Source of the DNA: Melieria omissa
Lineage: Eukaryota > Arthropoda > Insecta > Diptera > Ulidiidae
Length of the DNA: 64,000 nt
Assembly: GCA_963971225.1 (NCBI GenBank)
Contig: OZ020268.1
Span: forward strand, 47,604,404-47,668,403
Reading direction: 5' to 3'
Made by a program: the position numbers and the translations under genes
Notes under the pieces: generated by a model
What the model was told of the DNA's origin: nothing
The model's input: the letters and a program-made list of their open reading frames with translations, nothing else
Databases searched by the model: none
In this document: positions 12,491 through 23,409 of the stretch, one piece after another
Layout of the letters: each line of letters opens with the position of its first letter
Position numbering within the stretch: the stretch's first letter is position 1

Positions 12491-14279
12491 AGTGAATGCA
12501 AATCTTTCTTAGTTAGAGAATTTTCCCAAGAAAATATTGTTTAGGAAAATATTGTAGACATACATATATCTTGCGCCTAGTAACTATAGGGGATAATTAC
12601 TATCCCCTTAAACCCTCGTAATATCTCTGAAAATACCTTAAAACCATTTCATTTTCACTAATTGAAATATTTTTGTACTCACCGCTCAACCGACGTTTGT
12701 GCCGATTGTGTCATAGTTTCTGAGCAACGACGCATGTTGTCGACCAAAAATCGCTACGCTTAGTTTTGCTAATTTTTAAGTAAACAAAAAAATTTATACA
12801 TGTGGAGGTCGTCTAATTTATTGACGCGTTAATAGCGCCAGTTGTGCGGCCATCGCGCTGAGTGGGAGCAATGAGACGAACGCCTTGAAACTTATCACTT
12901 TCACGCAATAAGTATCAAAAAATACCAAAACAAACAAATATAGCACAACAAAAACAAATAACATATGTGCCGGGAAATTAGCAATCTACAATAACAATTT
13001 GCAAGGCTACAAGGCAAAACAAGGCAATTAAAAAATACGTTTTTCGCATAAATGTCATTAAACTTGGAGGAAGGCAAACTTGGTATTTGAATTTGGCGCA
13101 AGGAAACTAAAATTGATTTTAGTATGAAATCATTGCGAATATTTAACATATGGAAATGTGAAAATAAAGTTGAAGTTGAGTTGAAAGTTTATTGTAGGTT
13201 TGACAAAAATAACTGAAGGAAAATAATTGTAACCGAAGAAATGCTTCTATTAGAAACTATTCACCAATCTTTACTGTATTTCTTGATCTTTGCTGGACTT
13301 TGATTTTTGTCTTACTGCTAAAAATCCCAAGTTGGAAGGTGGAATTTTAAGAGACAAAGAAGCATCTTATTTTTGAACAACTTATGGAGATTTAGCTTCG
13401 CATTTACCTTCTCCGGGGCCATTCTTTCTACATTTTCTCCTCGAAGTTTTTGAACCATTCTTTCCACTACGAATCTTACGACAGTAAACATGCAAACTAT
13501 TGAAATCAATGCAGGATTACAGCTCAACTTGTCAGATATTTTTAGATTAACTTTTATGACCTTTTAAGCCCAGGAAGTGAAATCTTTTGAATGTGGTTTT
13601 CATACTTAAGTTCAGAATTGAAATTACTCGCTAAAGTTTTTAATATCACAAGGAAAAAAAGAATGATTAAGAAAGACTTCTAGAAGTATTGTCATGCATG
13701 GATTTGGCATAAATGCTTTAAAAATGTTACACATCAACTTGACAAATATAAATCTGAAGTTTTTCATTAAAAGCAAAAAAATGCATTTCATTCCTACATA
13801 AATCCGGAGTTTTTGTGTTCAAAATTCTAATACATATAAATCTGGGGTTCTTGAGTTTATTAAACACGAATAAATTCTATAGGCAGTTTTTATATAAAAG
13901 ACAAGTTAACCCTTAAAATACCATTGCGGTTATTTTGAGGGTTTTTAATTTTTTAATATCAGTATTTTCTTTAGTATTTCTATCAACTTTTGTTTGATGA
14001 TTTTTACTTTTTTAAATAGGGTTCTATAATTAGTTCTTCAATTAGGGTTATACAACTACAATTAGCCAAATCTGATGTGTACTTTTCGATGTAACAGCGA
14101 ATATAATACGTAGTCTTTGTAGATATGGAAAACTTGTAGTAGTAGTTTTCTGACATGAAAATTCTACATTTTAGAGTGTTAGGTACTCAAGATTTTCAAA
14201 TCAATGTTCAGAGCTCATTGATTTCAATTAGAAGTCAAAACAACAACATTTTAAATGAATCTTTAGAATCTGTTTCACA
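12491..14279. other. AT-rich non-coding stretch with a small TTAA-associated hairpin
   Basis: At 13912-13948 two 13-bp arms (AACCCTTAAAATA and, inverted, AACCCTCAAAATA) surround a 10-base loop next to TTAA; this may be a tiny piggyBac end relic. Otherwise I see nothing but AT-rich DNA and short frames. Confidence 0.45.
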
Positions 14280-15000
14280 AAATTGTGAGAAAATTTGTTT
14301 GCTTTTTCACAAACATTTTTAGATATTCATTTTTTTAAATATTTTCCAATGACACACAAGTTTTGCCCATTTTTCTGGTAACATTTGCAATAAACTGTTT
14401 GCCTTTAAGGCAATGAGAAATCGTATTTCATGCAAAATGTGTGGCTTTTTTGTGAAAAAATTGATAAATATTTATTCTTCAAAGTATTTCTCAATGCTAC
14501 TCACAGCTTCTTCCCATCTTTCTGCGTTTTTTCTAAAAAAAAATGATTTCTAATGAAGTTTTTTTTCCATTTTTCTGTGTTTTTTCACAAAACAAAAAAT
14601 ATTGTCTTTTGAGGCAATGAAAAACCGTTATTCGTAATTTTTTCCAAAATTTTTTAACTTTTATATTCTTTTAAGTGTTTTTCAACTCTAGTTACAAGTT
14701 TTTCTAACTTCCTTACAGCTTCCTGTTTGGCTCCAAATTCATCAAAATTTAAGTCTTATTAGAAAAAAATTGTTCCATATTTATTCTTCATACTATTTTC
14801 CAAAAAATGTTGGCTTTTGCCTGATTGTCTTCTGAGTCAAAGAAAAACCAGGTTTTTCTCCAAATTTAAGTCTATTAAACAAAACGGTGTTGCATATTTA
14901 TTCTTCAAAGTATTTTCCAAAGCTACCCACAAGTTTCTCTCATCTTTCTGGCAGCGTACAGATTCAGTGCCAAAAAAACTGATTGAAAAACAGATCCACT
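14280..15000. repeat. Highly degenerate T-rich tandem repeat
   Basis: The motif TTTATTCTTCAAAGTATTTTCCAA...CTAC-CACAAGTTTCTC...CATCTTTCTG recurs near 14468, 14660, 14777 and 14890, with intervening TTTTTCACAAA blocks. Periods are uneven (about 110-190 bp) and divergence is high. Confidence 0.5.
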
Positions 15001-15029
15001 TTTGACTACTTCAAAAAAACGCAAATGCC

Positions 15030-15600
15030 GCTCAGCCAGTCAGTTCAGGCATCTTCAAACGAAACAGCTGGTGGCTAGAGGGAATATTTAAGAAACTGAT
15101 TGTCTTTTACAGCGATTCTTGAATCTACTCAGTTCTTGGGTACTTCATAAGAACGGAAGTGCTGCTCAGTCAGGTTAGACATTTTCGATAGGAACTGTTG
15201 AGGGTTGGAGGCAATATTAAGAGACTGATCGTATTTTAAAACGATCCATGAATTCTCACAGTTTATGGCCGCTTCATATGGACGAAAGTGTTGGTCAGGT
15301 CAGACATCTTCGATCGATGTTTGAAAGAAATATTAAGGAGACTGATTGTCTTTTGAGACGATCCATGAATTCTCACAGTTTTTGACCGCTTCATAAGAAC
15401 GAAAGTATTGGTCAGATCAGACATTTTCGATCGATGTTTGGAAGAAATATTAAAGAGACTGGTTGTATTTTAAAACGATCCATGAATTTTCACAGTTTTT
15501 GACCGCTTCATAAGAACGAAAGTGTTGGTCAGGTCAGACATCTTCGATTGAAACATTTGATGTTTGGAGGGAATATTTAAGAGACTGATTGTCTTGTTGA
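15030..15600. repeat. Tandem array, unit about 117-130 bp, five copies
   Basis: The unit contains GAAATATTAA-GAGACTGATTG, AACGATCCATGAATTCTCAC, GACCGCTTCATAAGAACGAA and GGTCAGACATCTTCGAT. GGAATATT-type starts occur near 15080, 15210, 15328, 15445 and 15571. The middle three copies are close to one another and the outer two more diverged, as expected of unequal exchange. Confidence 0.85.
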
Positions 15601-16600
15601 CGTCCCTCTATTCCATCCATCCACTGAAACACTTATCTTATTTGGCAACTGTATTAGAAGACATTTGCTATGCCATTTGAATCGGCTAAGCATGATGAAA
15701 TGTGACACAAGTATTTGCAGTTTGTTCTTATTGTCAATTATTTCATACAACTAGATACTGGACTCATGGCAGCGGCTTAGGATAGGCTTCGATTCCTAGA
15801 GTTTTAATGCCTGATTTAAAGATCCGTATAGCTTCCGGAAGCTAATTTCTCGAGGCGTTTATCAATGCTCACCGTGGAATTGGGCCACAATGTGACAGCA
15901 CAGCACTCACCTAAAACCCTGAAATTTTCAAGGCCCATTATATCTATTAATAAGTCATTTACTATCATCAGAAGTGATGTCTTATCTTATGTTTGACTTA
16001 TCTTTAGACTCTCTCAATGGCCAAACATTAGTAAGCCTTCACTAAGCTTTACTTGGAATCCTTTGACTAAAACTTTTCACTTGTCTCAGCTGCTGTTAAT
16101 TTCGACTGCCGCATTATTACAACGCAGCTGTCAAAGTTGATAGTTTTCTTGCATTGCATTGCACTTGACAGCGGCCCGAAATTCTGGCGAATATTCCAGA
16201 AACCGCCAAGACGCAACACACACATTCGCTGACGTTCGGTTGTCTGGTGAGTGGGCAGAAAAATGCCGCCCATAAAATGCGCTGAGAAATTTCCAACGTA
16301 ATGTGGTCACACACTAACACACATAAAAAATCCACCAACAGTAGCGGGAAATGGGGCTGCGGGTAGGGCAAAGAGTTGAGTCAGGAAAATGAGTGGCGAG
16401 TGGTTGGTGAAATTTCGCGCACAACGTACAAGTTCTATTGGACAAATATGGTATTAGTGTTTTTGTTGTTGGTGTTGTTAAACGACGAGAGCACACTTTG
16501 GCCAAACGTGAGCGCAAAATGTCTACTACGAAATTTTGTATGAAAAAGTTACTGACAGACCAAAAAACGTACTAAGTCTGCCAAGTGTTGTGGCAGCGAC
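15601..16600. other. Sequence upstream of the candidate promoter
   Basis: No coding signal. From about 16080 onward the DNA becomes less AT-rich and CpG-containing, leading into the promoter island. CAGGGTTGCCAGCGTG at 16613 is a hAT-like terminus motif, but I found no matching end. Confidence 0.4.
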
Positions 16601-16678
16601 TTGCTGCACACATCAGGGTTGCCAGCGTGCAGTACTTTACTCCTTAGTTACCTTATCGTTTATTCGTTGGCCGATTCG

Positions 16679-16747
16679 CTCTCTCGCCACACTGTATTTT
16701 CTCGAATTCCATACGTATATCTCTCTCGCGGCCGGTTTTCTCTCTCG
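16679..16747 (+). promoter_or_regulatory. Cluster of three GAGA-type sites
   Basis: CTCTCTCG occurs at 16679-16686, 16721-16728 and 16740-16747, that is 69-137 bp upstream of the predicted start. The reverse complement CGAGAGAG carries the GAGAG core bound by GAGA factor in Drosophila promoters. Binding in this species is inferred. Confidence 0.55.
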
Positions 16748-16784
16748 CCGTTTTGTATCTTCCGAATGCGTTCGCCGTGGCTTT

Positions 16785-16819
16785 TATATAGTAAAATTCG
16801 TATGGTGGATTTTTCAGTG
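16785..16819 (+). promoter_or_regulatory. Core promoter: TATA box plus initiator
   Basis: TATATAG lies at 16785-16791 and TCAGTG at 16814-16819. If the A at 16816 is +1, the first T of the TATA element is at -31, the spacing preferred in insect Pol II promoters. The initiator matches the insect TCAKTY consensus at its first five positions. No DPE is present at +28 (GCGCTG), consistent with a TATA-driven promoter. With the GAGA cluster upstream and the GC-richer leader downstream, this is the best host-gene signal in the window. Confidence 0.55.
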
Positions 16820-17620
16820 TTGCTCTACCTGTCGACTTGAACGCGCTGAATTCGTGCCGAGTAAGACGTACACGTCGCACGTCGCTTATAAAACGCAAGA
16901 AAGCAAGTACCAGGTCTTGTTTTCGGTTTGGTTTCTCTCGAGCCATAAAACGCGCATTATTTGCCACACGTTTCGCCTGTTTTTATTGTTATTTTTTTTA
17001 CATCTATATGCAAAGTGACAACGATTTTGCGCCTCTCACTTTGCGTGCAGCCGGTGAAACGTCACTTCGTTCCCCTTGCGGCCCCCACGAACGCCGCACT
17101 GCAGCGTTGCCGGAGCATAAGCAAAATAACAACAACAAAATTAAATACCGAATCGTAAAAGCGTTGCCGTCTGCTCGAGCGGCCAGTTGCGCCATTTGGA
17201 CGAACGTAAAGTGCGGTCCGATACGTTGGAACACGGCTCGGCGCGCCGGACTCTTTGGCGGTCGCAATTGTTTTTGTTGTGTTCGAGTGTGTGTACGTGT
17301 GTGCGCGCCTCAGTTTTGCTGGAAACGTGCGCGTGAAATGTAAATAAGAATCTCTTTGCCGCTTACGTGCAGCCGGCACCATCGCCCAACGCACCGCGTC
17401 GCCTCGCCGTCACCACCCCCGCACCATTTGATTGGGGTTTTGGTGTGTTTATTTCAATTCAAATTGTTGAATTTCTTATGGTTTTGTGCGAAAAGTGTCG
17501 CGCCCCCCAAAAGAATCGAGCGGAAAAGTTGTATTCACTATAGAATTGGGGAGAGAAGAGCCGATATTTTTATAATAAAGCTGGAAATTATAATTGAGCT
17601 GCAAGTGAGCATTGCTGAAG
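16816..17620 (+). other. Putative non-coding first exon (5' leader) of an off-window gene
   Basis: About 805 bp of mixed, CpG-rich composition follow the core promoter. They end at AAG|GTAAAT (GT at 17621), after which the DNA abruptly becomes A-rich and intron-like. GCAA|GTGAGC at 17605 and AGA|GTGAGT at 17775 are alternative donors. The first ATG (17008) opens a 111-codon frame to 17343 with no recognisable domain; it is best read as an upstream ORF. Several overlapping frames on both strands reflect the GC content. I cannot name the gene. RNA evidence would be needed to separate an exon from an unrelated GC-rich patch. Confidence 0.4.
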
Positions 17621-18080
17621 GTAAATGAAAGAAAAGTTCAAAATAAGTGAAACAAGTTAAAAAAAAATAAATAAAATATGACAAATGCAAATTAGCAAAT
17701 CAGTAACTAGAAAAATGAAAAAAAAATTAAAGAAATATTATAACAAAAACAAAAGAAAGAAGAATAGAAGAAGAGTGAGTTAAAGAAATATTTTAAAAAA
17801 TTTTTTATTCAAAAGCTTACAAAAAATTTGTCGAATCTTTTGAGAACAACAACGTGAGGGGCAATAAAAAAGTAAATAAAATAAAACAAATTTAATTGTT
17901 AATCAATTTAAAAAAAATTACCTAAAATCAAAAAATATGACTAAAAAAACATCAAAAAGAAACAATTAGATGTTACAAAAAAAACAGTATAAAAATGCAT
18001 AAAAATAAAAAGTATATTTAAAAAGTGATACAATTATAAACTTTTATATATTTAAAAATCTATATAATTAATCAAATCAA
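17621..18080. other. A-rich sequence, probable intron start
   Basis: This stretch has long runs of A with scattered T and G and no open frame of interest. It begins exactly at the proposed splice donor. Confidence 0.45.
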
Positions 18081-18082
18081 AT

Positions 18083-18515
18083 ATAAAATAAAATAAAATA
18101 AAATAAAATAAAATAAAACAAAACAAAACAAAATAAAATAAAATAAAATAAAATAAAATAAAATAAAATAAAATAAAATAAAATAAAATAAAATAAAATA
18201 AAATAAAATAAAATAAAATAAAATAAAATAAAATAAAATAAAATAAAATAAAATAAAATAACATAAAATAACATAAAATAAAATAAAATAAAATAAAATA
18301 AAATAAAATAAAATAAAATAAAATAAAATAAAATAAAATAAAATAAAATAAAATAAAATAAAATAAAATAAAATAAAACAAAATAAAATAAAATAAACTA
18401 AAATAAAATAATATAAAATAAAATAAAATAAAATAAAATAAAATAAAATAAAACAAAATAAAAAAAAATAAAATAAAATAAAAAAATAAAACAAAATAAA
18501 ATAAAGTAAAGTAAA
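18083..18515. repeat. (AAAAT)n pentanucleotide array, about 430 bp
   Basis: Roughly 85 tandem AAAAT units with point variants (AAAAC, AACAT, AAACT) concentrated near both ends and a few in the middle. The complementary strand has no stops in any frame, which yields long phenylalanine/isoleucine/leucine open frames on the minus strand; these are artefacts. Confidence 0.97.
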
Positions 18516-19865
18516 AGTTAATGAAATTAAATAAATGAATTAAATGATAAAAAACTTGACATAAACACAACTGAAAGCTCATGGAAACTCAAATCGGCCA
18601 ATTTAAACAAAACAACTATTTTACAAACAGAAGCGCCGAAACAAGAAAATACAAAAAATTCTCAAACAAAAACAAAACATGATAAGTTTTCAAATTGTTA
18701 ATAGTGTTAATGGAAAAATTGCGCGCAATTACACATAAATTCAATTTTATTGCTCACGTATTAATTAAAAAACCAAACGAACTGCCAAAGTGTGTGTGTG
18801 ACGCCAACGAATTTCCTTAAAAAATAAATCAAAGCATTTTGTTGTTGCTTACCTCAATATAGTTTTTGCGTTTCTATGTGTTTTTTAATGTTTTTTATGT
18901 TTTTTAAGCATTTGCATGTAGTTTCGTGCGTTTGTGTGCGTGAAAGTTTGTGGAAAAATTCTTGGCGGCACATAATTGCCGCTGGTTGTTGTTAGTGCTG
19001 CACATTATTATAAATTAAATAGAATTTGTTTACCAATTCGAGGCGCTGTCCGACAACGGCGCCAGCAACAACAAAAAAGTAACCAAAAAAAAAAAACAAT
19101 TGAGAACGAGGAACAAAAAATTAATCCATTGCGACTGTTGCTACTGTTTATTTTTTAATCTATTTCACGCTGAATGCCGCATTGTTGCTGTTATTTTTTA
19201 GCAAATAAATTTTTTTCTTGACAACACAGTGGGTTGTCGAATATTTGCGCAATGTGGCTCACCTTACTGAAATTTTTTTATTTACTCACAAATTCGCACA
19301 CAAAAATTGCCTGGTTGGCCTTTGAAGTGCGAAAAACTTGTGTGCGTGGAATGATTTCCTTCTCCTCTGTGCGAGTTTATTGTCTGAAGTGGCAACTGAA
19401 GAGGTGCACAAAGTGTAGCCGCAGTGCCAGGGGCAGGGGGGGTATGCTGTGTGTATGATGGAAATGTCTTTGAAGGTGGCTGCTGTTTGCGCGTTTCCGT
19501 TTTTTTGTGTGAAATAAGTGCAAAGCAATTGACGAAATAAATGCAATAAAGTGAAACACACCGAATCGAGCAGCAATCAGAAATAAAACGAAAAATGTTT
19601 TTAAAACTGAAAATTGAATACGAAATCGAGAAGCGACTTCAGCAGCAGGAAGTGACGCTGGGGCAGTGAAAATGTGATGCGAATTGTAAATGTTCTTTGT
19701 TAAATATTTTGGTTGAAGAAGTTTAGTGAAACATTGAAGAAATGGTAAAAAATGTTGAAATTGAATTGTTGAAATCGAATCAAACTCCGGTGAAGTCTGT
19801 GGTGTCAAGGTGGCGGCTTTTCAACACATCAACTTCAAATGTTTCAAACCAGATTTGTCTCAAAA
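18516..19865. other. AT-rich non-coding stretch
   Basis: Simple A- and T-rich sequence with CAA triplets and a mildly GC-richer patch at 19290-19460. Open frames on both strands (for example 19377-19808 on -) lack domains. Confidence 0.5.
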
Positions 19866-19960
19866 CGTCATTAGGTTAGATTACTGTGGCATCTTATGAG
19901 GCTCACAGGCCAGTAGTGACCCGTTGTGGTACCGCAAGAATATGGAAGGATAAAATTATA
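19866..19960 (+). repeat. Copy of a dispersed TTAGGTTA-headed repeat
   Basis: The sequence TTAGGTTAGATTACTGTGGC, continuing GAGGCTCACAGGCC and CCGTTGTGGTACCGCA, aligns with 54885-54975 (GGTTAGGTTATTGTGGCTGC...CCATTGTGATATACCACA). More weakly, it aligns with 1745-1815. The family is unidentified; the shared head and the CATTGTGATACCACA tail suggest a short interspersed or transposon-end fragment. Confidence 0.5.
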
Positions 19961-20039
19961 AACACACCGGGTGGAAGAGGGAAGCCATCATACTCGCTCG
20001 TGGGTTGAAATGACTCCTTTGTTAACAGCGGGAACAAGT

Positions 20040-20680
20040 TCAGCGTCGATAAATGCAGCCTCAGGACACATTCTAGCTAAAGAACCTGCGGTCCCGTGAC
20101 CCACAATTCCTACGTCTTCCGGGACTCAAGTAAGCGTTAGACTCAGAGCCAATAAATGCAGCCTTAGGGCCCATTCAAGCTAAAGAACCTGAGGTCTCGT
20201 TACCTGCAATTTCTACGTCTTACGGGACTCAAGTGAGCGTTAGTAAGGCTTAGAACCCATTCTAGCTAGTAGTCAAAAGTTTCGTTACCTGAAATTTCGA
20301 CGTCTCCCAAGACCCAAGTGGGCTTAGACCTAAAAAATGCAGCTTCAGAGTTCATACGATCCAGAGAGATCGCGTCGTGTGTCAGAACTCAAGTGGCAGA
20401 GCCAATAAATGCAGCCCCAGGGCCTATTCCAACTAAAGACACCGTGTCGTAAGTCAGGACCTAAGTGTGCGTTAGGATCAAAGTCAATAAATGCAGCCCC
20501 AAAGCTTTTTCTAGCTAGGGGTCTGAGTTTTCGTAACCTGCAATTCCTACGATTCCCGGGACTCAAGTGAGCCTTAGGTTCAGAACCAATAAACGAAGCC
20601 CCAGGGCCTATTCTAACTAAAGCGACTGTGTCGTATGTCAGGACCCAAGTGAGCGTTAGGCTTAAAGCCAACGGTTAATG
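20040..20680. repeat. Degenerate tandem array, unit about 100 bp
   Basis: The unit is CCAATAAATGCAGCC-CAGGGCC-ATTCTAGCTAAAG, then a GTCTCGTTACCTGCAATTTCTACG-type block and GGGACTCAAGTGAGCGTTAG. AAATGCAGCC starts near 20051, 20154, 20335, 20407, 20488 and 20590, so spacing is 72-103 bp with deletions, and one unit lacks this motif. The array runs directly into the 97-bp array. Confidence 0.85.
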
Positions 20681-20970
20681 ACCCCAGGTTTTCCCAGAAG
20701 ACATCTTTGCACTGTTAAAAAACTGACAGTGCTTTTGATGTCTTAAGTTCCACGTGTGTTCTCAAAAGAGTAAAATGGCACCAGGGTTTCCCCAAATGAT
20801 ACCTTTACACTGTCCAAAGCTGACAGTGCTTCTGATGTTTTTAGTTCCACATGTGACTTCCAAAGAGGGAAATGACTCCAGGCTTTCCCAAAAGACAGCT
20901 TTACACTTTTAAAAACCTGACAGTGCTCTTGATGTTCTTTGTTCCACGTGTGATTTCCAATGAAGTCATC
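20681..20970 (-). repeat. Tandem array of 97 bp derived from reverse-transcriptase sequence
   Basis: Three units are marked by CCAC(G/A)TGTG at 20750, 20847 and 20944, exactly 97 bp apart. On the minus strand the units encode variants of one peptide: SVKLSFGKAW, SVKVSFGETL and SAKMSSGKTWGH. The Lys-x-x-x-Gly-Lys-x-Trp pattern matches the segment that follows the KYLGVILD-W-H block in RNase-H-type non-LTR reverse transcriptases. Just upstream on the minus strand lies a recognisable RT fragment (20911-21036). The array therefore probably arose by duplication of part of a decayed LINE; this is an inference from motif order. Confidence 0.6.
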
Positions 20971-21036
20971 GAGGATTACTTCAAGATACTTGAATTCTTT
21001 GACTAGCTGAAGAGTGACTGCTGTAAGTGTAGGCAA
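20911..21036 (-). pseudogene. Fragment of non-LTR retrotransposon reverse transcriptase
   Basis: The minus-strand frame reads LQLVKEFKYLEVILDD followed by an insertion and TWNKEH. This corresponds to the conserved K-YLGVILD-x-L-W-x-H block at the end of the RT palm/thumb in Jockey/I/R1-type LINEs (Gly to Glu in KYLEVILD, plus an insertion of about three residues). Only about 40 residues are recognisable. Upstream minus-strand sequence (to about 21160) may extend it but is too decayed to call. The fragment continues into the 97-bp tandem units. Confidence 0.6.
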
Positions 21037-21192
21037 GATAAACCTTACAGACCCTATTTACCTCACAAGACATTAGTAGATCTTCTGCTGCTCTGCCGCC
21101 ATGATTCTCTCGGTATTTCGGGCATTGAACGTATTCATTTACAGCTTTTCTAAACACTGAGTAAGTCTTATTAAAGTAAGTCGTACTGCAAT

Positions 21193-21345
21193 AGGGGTAT
21201 TCACATCCAGCTCGTTACTTTGTTAGTTCGGTACTCGGTAATTTTGTATGTGTATCTTATTTTTGCAAAAGAATCAAACAGAAACGAAATACAAAGCTAC
21301 CGAATACCGAACTAAACATTTACAGACTCGGTGTGAATACCTCTA
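21193..21345. mobile_element. Foldback MITE, about 153 bp, arms of about 60 bp
   Basis: The left arm AGGGGTATTCACA...GTTAGTTCGGTACTCGGTA-TTTGTAT pairs with the right arm (reverse-complemented AGAGGTATTCACA...GTTTAGTTCGGTATTCGGTA-TTTGTAT) over nearly the whole element, leaving a short centre. AATA flanks both ends, but a target duplication is not certain, so the superfamily is left open. There is no coding capacity. Confidence 0.75.
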
Positions 21346-21349
21346 ATAT

Positions 21350-22930
21350 TTGTTACAACATCGAACACTTAAAATTTAAGTGCTCCTATTGGCGTAGAAT
21401 GAGCCTCGAATAAGCAAAAGGCATCGATAAATATGCAATAAGCCAACAACAACAAATGCAGCATGTGCCACTAACGTTTGCACGGCACCGCTCGCTCGCT
21501 CGACAGTCCGTCCGTCCTTGCACAGCCGCACCGAGGCGCATTCATTGCCCAAAATGCGCTGCTGTGTTGAAGCGTTCTTATTGTTGTTGTTTTTGTTGTT
21601 GTGTTGATTTGCCAGCTGCGCCGGGTGTTCAATGCCAAACAAATAATCCAAAATGAAAAAAAATTGTTATGCCGCAGCCCGAGAAAAAAAATGTGAGGAG
21701 CACAACAAAAACACGCACACACTCGCAAACGCATAAAACCATAAAACAACAATAACAAAAACCACACAGCACCAAGCAGCAGTTGTTGGTATATTTGGTG
21801 GCGGCTGCTGGTGGTGCGCTCAGTGGCATTGGTTGACAGTGGCGTACTACAAAATTCGCAACAACAACAACAAGAGTCACTACTTTGCCTACAACAATAA
21901 CAAAATACATTTTGAGCAATGAAGCACTGAAGCAGCAGCAGCAGATCGCACATTGCTGTACGCATGTACACACAACAACAACAACCCCAAGCATTGTTGT
22001 TGCCGCTACGCATTGCAGCTTCATTAGTTGGCCTCGGCTGGTCCCAAACTTGGCCCATTCATACATTTGGCAGCGAAACAATGCGCGTTGCTTGAGCCGC
22101 TGCCGCAAGATCCTTGCCTGGTGCTTCCTGGCCCTCATTGTCTTCGTATCCTTTTTTTCTTGTATTGTCTTCTCTCAAATTTCTTGTGCTGCGCGCTTTA
22201 GGGTCCTTTTCGCGTTCGCCTTTGTTTTAGGCATTCGCGAACGCGTCCTGTGTGCGTGTGTGTGTGTGTGAGTGTGAGTCTAAGTGTGTCACTCGCTCTC
22301 TGCCCATTGCAGCCGCTCTTTCTCGTACCTTCTGCTGTTATTGCCTACTGCGCAGTTGTTTTTCCCATTACGTCCTGTTTGCTGCGCCTGTTCCTTACGT
22401 ATCCTTTCTGCGTAATGTTCTGCTTCGATTTATGTGCCTCAACATTTCGTTTGGCGAGCGTGCAGGCCAAACTGTTCTATTGCAACACTGCTGTGTTGTG
22501 TTTACTGTTACCTGCTGCTTGTTTTTGTTGTTGTTGTTGTTATCACTCACCTTTTTCTGCGGGGAGTGCAAAGGGCTAAAGCGTATCCTTCCGCTGCTGC
22601 CGCTTCATTGGTTGATTTTTATTTTCATTGCCGCATTGCTTCTTTCGTCAAGAAAACATTTTTGCCTAAAACCAACAACAACAAAGTGTCCTGCGAAACA
22701 TTTACTTAGTGGCAGCAGTAAAGAAGCCAGCGAACGGCATAAAAACTACGCAATTTGTTATTCATCGTCTCGAATTTGCATGAATGATTCATCGGGCACG
22801 TCGTTCGATACGTTGCGCGTGGCCGTTTTTTTTTTGGCTGAAAGCATTGATGGAAATTTTTTAAAATGTCATGTTTTTATTAAACAACAGAAAAAATGAA
22901 ATATGGCGAATTTTTAAAAGAAATTGGAAG
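21350..22930. other. GC-richer island with CAA/TTG and TG runs, no supported gene
   Basis: Mixed-composition DNA includes a GCTC/CCGTC-rich patch (21488-21520), CAACAACAA runs and a (TG)n tract at about 22253-22275. Open frames up to about 215 codons (22252-22899 on +, 21471-22058 on -) are cysteine-, valine- and threonine-rich, as expected from CA/TG and CAA repeats, and show no domains. Regulatory content is possible but not demonstrable. Confidence 0.45.
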
Positions 22931-23265
22931 AGAAGGAAGAAGAAGAGGAGGAGAAGTGTTTGGTGTTGAGTGCTTAAGCCTGGAATACTAATTTAAGCCA
23001 ATTCGATAAACATTGCGAACAATTTGTGGTAACAAAATAAAATTGTAAATTAGCATTAACTTTCTTAAACAAGATTACAGTCAGAAAGTAAAAAATTCCG
23101 GCCTTTTTCTTGCCTCTCAAATCTGCTAGAGATTCATTTAAGCCAAGAATTTGTCCTCTAATCGGAGATCTTTTGTTTAATATCTCTAATGATTTGCTTT
23201 ATTACAATAGAATTCAGTCAGGATGTCATTAAGAGGGTCCTTTTTTAACTTTATGTCTTGCTTCT
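22931..23265. other. AT-rich non-coding stretch
   Basis: A GAAGAAGAGGAGGAG purine patch sits at about 22930-22955, then ordinary AT-rich DNA. No gene signal. Confidence 0.5.
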
Positions 23266-23409
23266 CGAATTTATTGGAGATCAGAGACTTTAAGAAAAGG
23301 ACTTAAAGAGACTCGCACCGACTTGGAACCAACTTTCTGAACTTCGCTAGAAACAGCCACATTCTCACTGATCAGTGACCACTTTTACGTTGATCCAGAT
23401 CAACTCTAA
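23266..23409. repeat. Left part of a 215-bp repeat unit, split by a MITE
   Basis: The segment contains ACCGACTTGGA, CTAGAAAC, ACATTC and GATCAACTCTAA, in the same order as ACCGACTTGGC, CTAGAAAC, ACATCC and AATCAACACTAA in the tandem copies at 25155-25510. Its continuation resumes at 24199, after the inserted element. Confidence 0.6.

Noticed and set aside
15030..15600. CRISPR-like array
   Set aside because: Units are contiguous without unique spacers, and the genome is eukaryotic.
16837..17343. 168-codon frame over the predicted leader
   Set aside because: It begins at TTG; the first ATG is at 17008, leaving 111 codons with no domain, so it is treated as an upstream ORF.
18052..18582. Minus-strand frame of 176 codons (FILFY repeats)
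   Set aside because: Product of the AAAAT array, which lacks stops on the minus strand.
22252..22899. 215-codon plus-strand frame
   Set aside because: Composition follows TG, TTG and CTG runs; no domain and overlapping frames of similar length exist.
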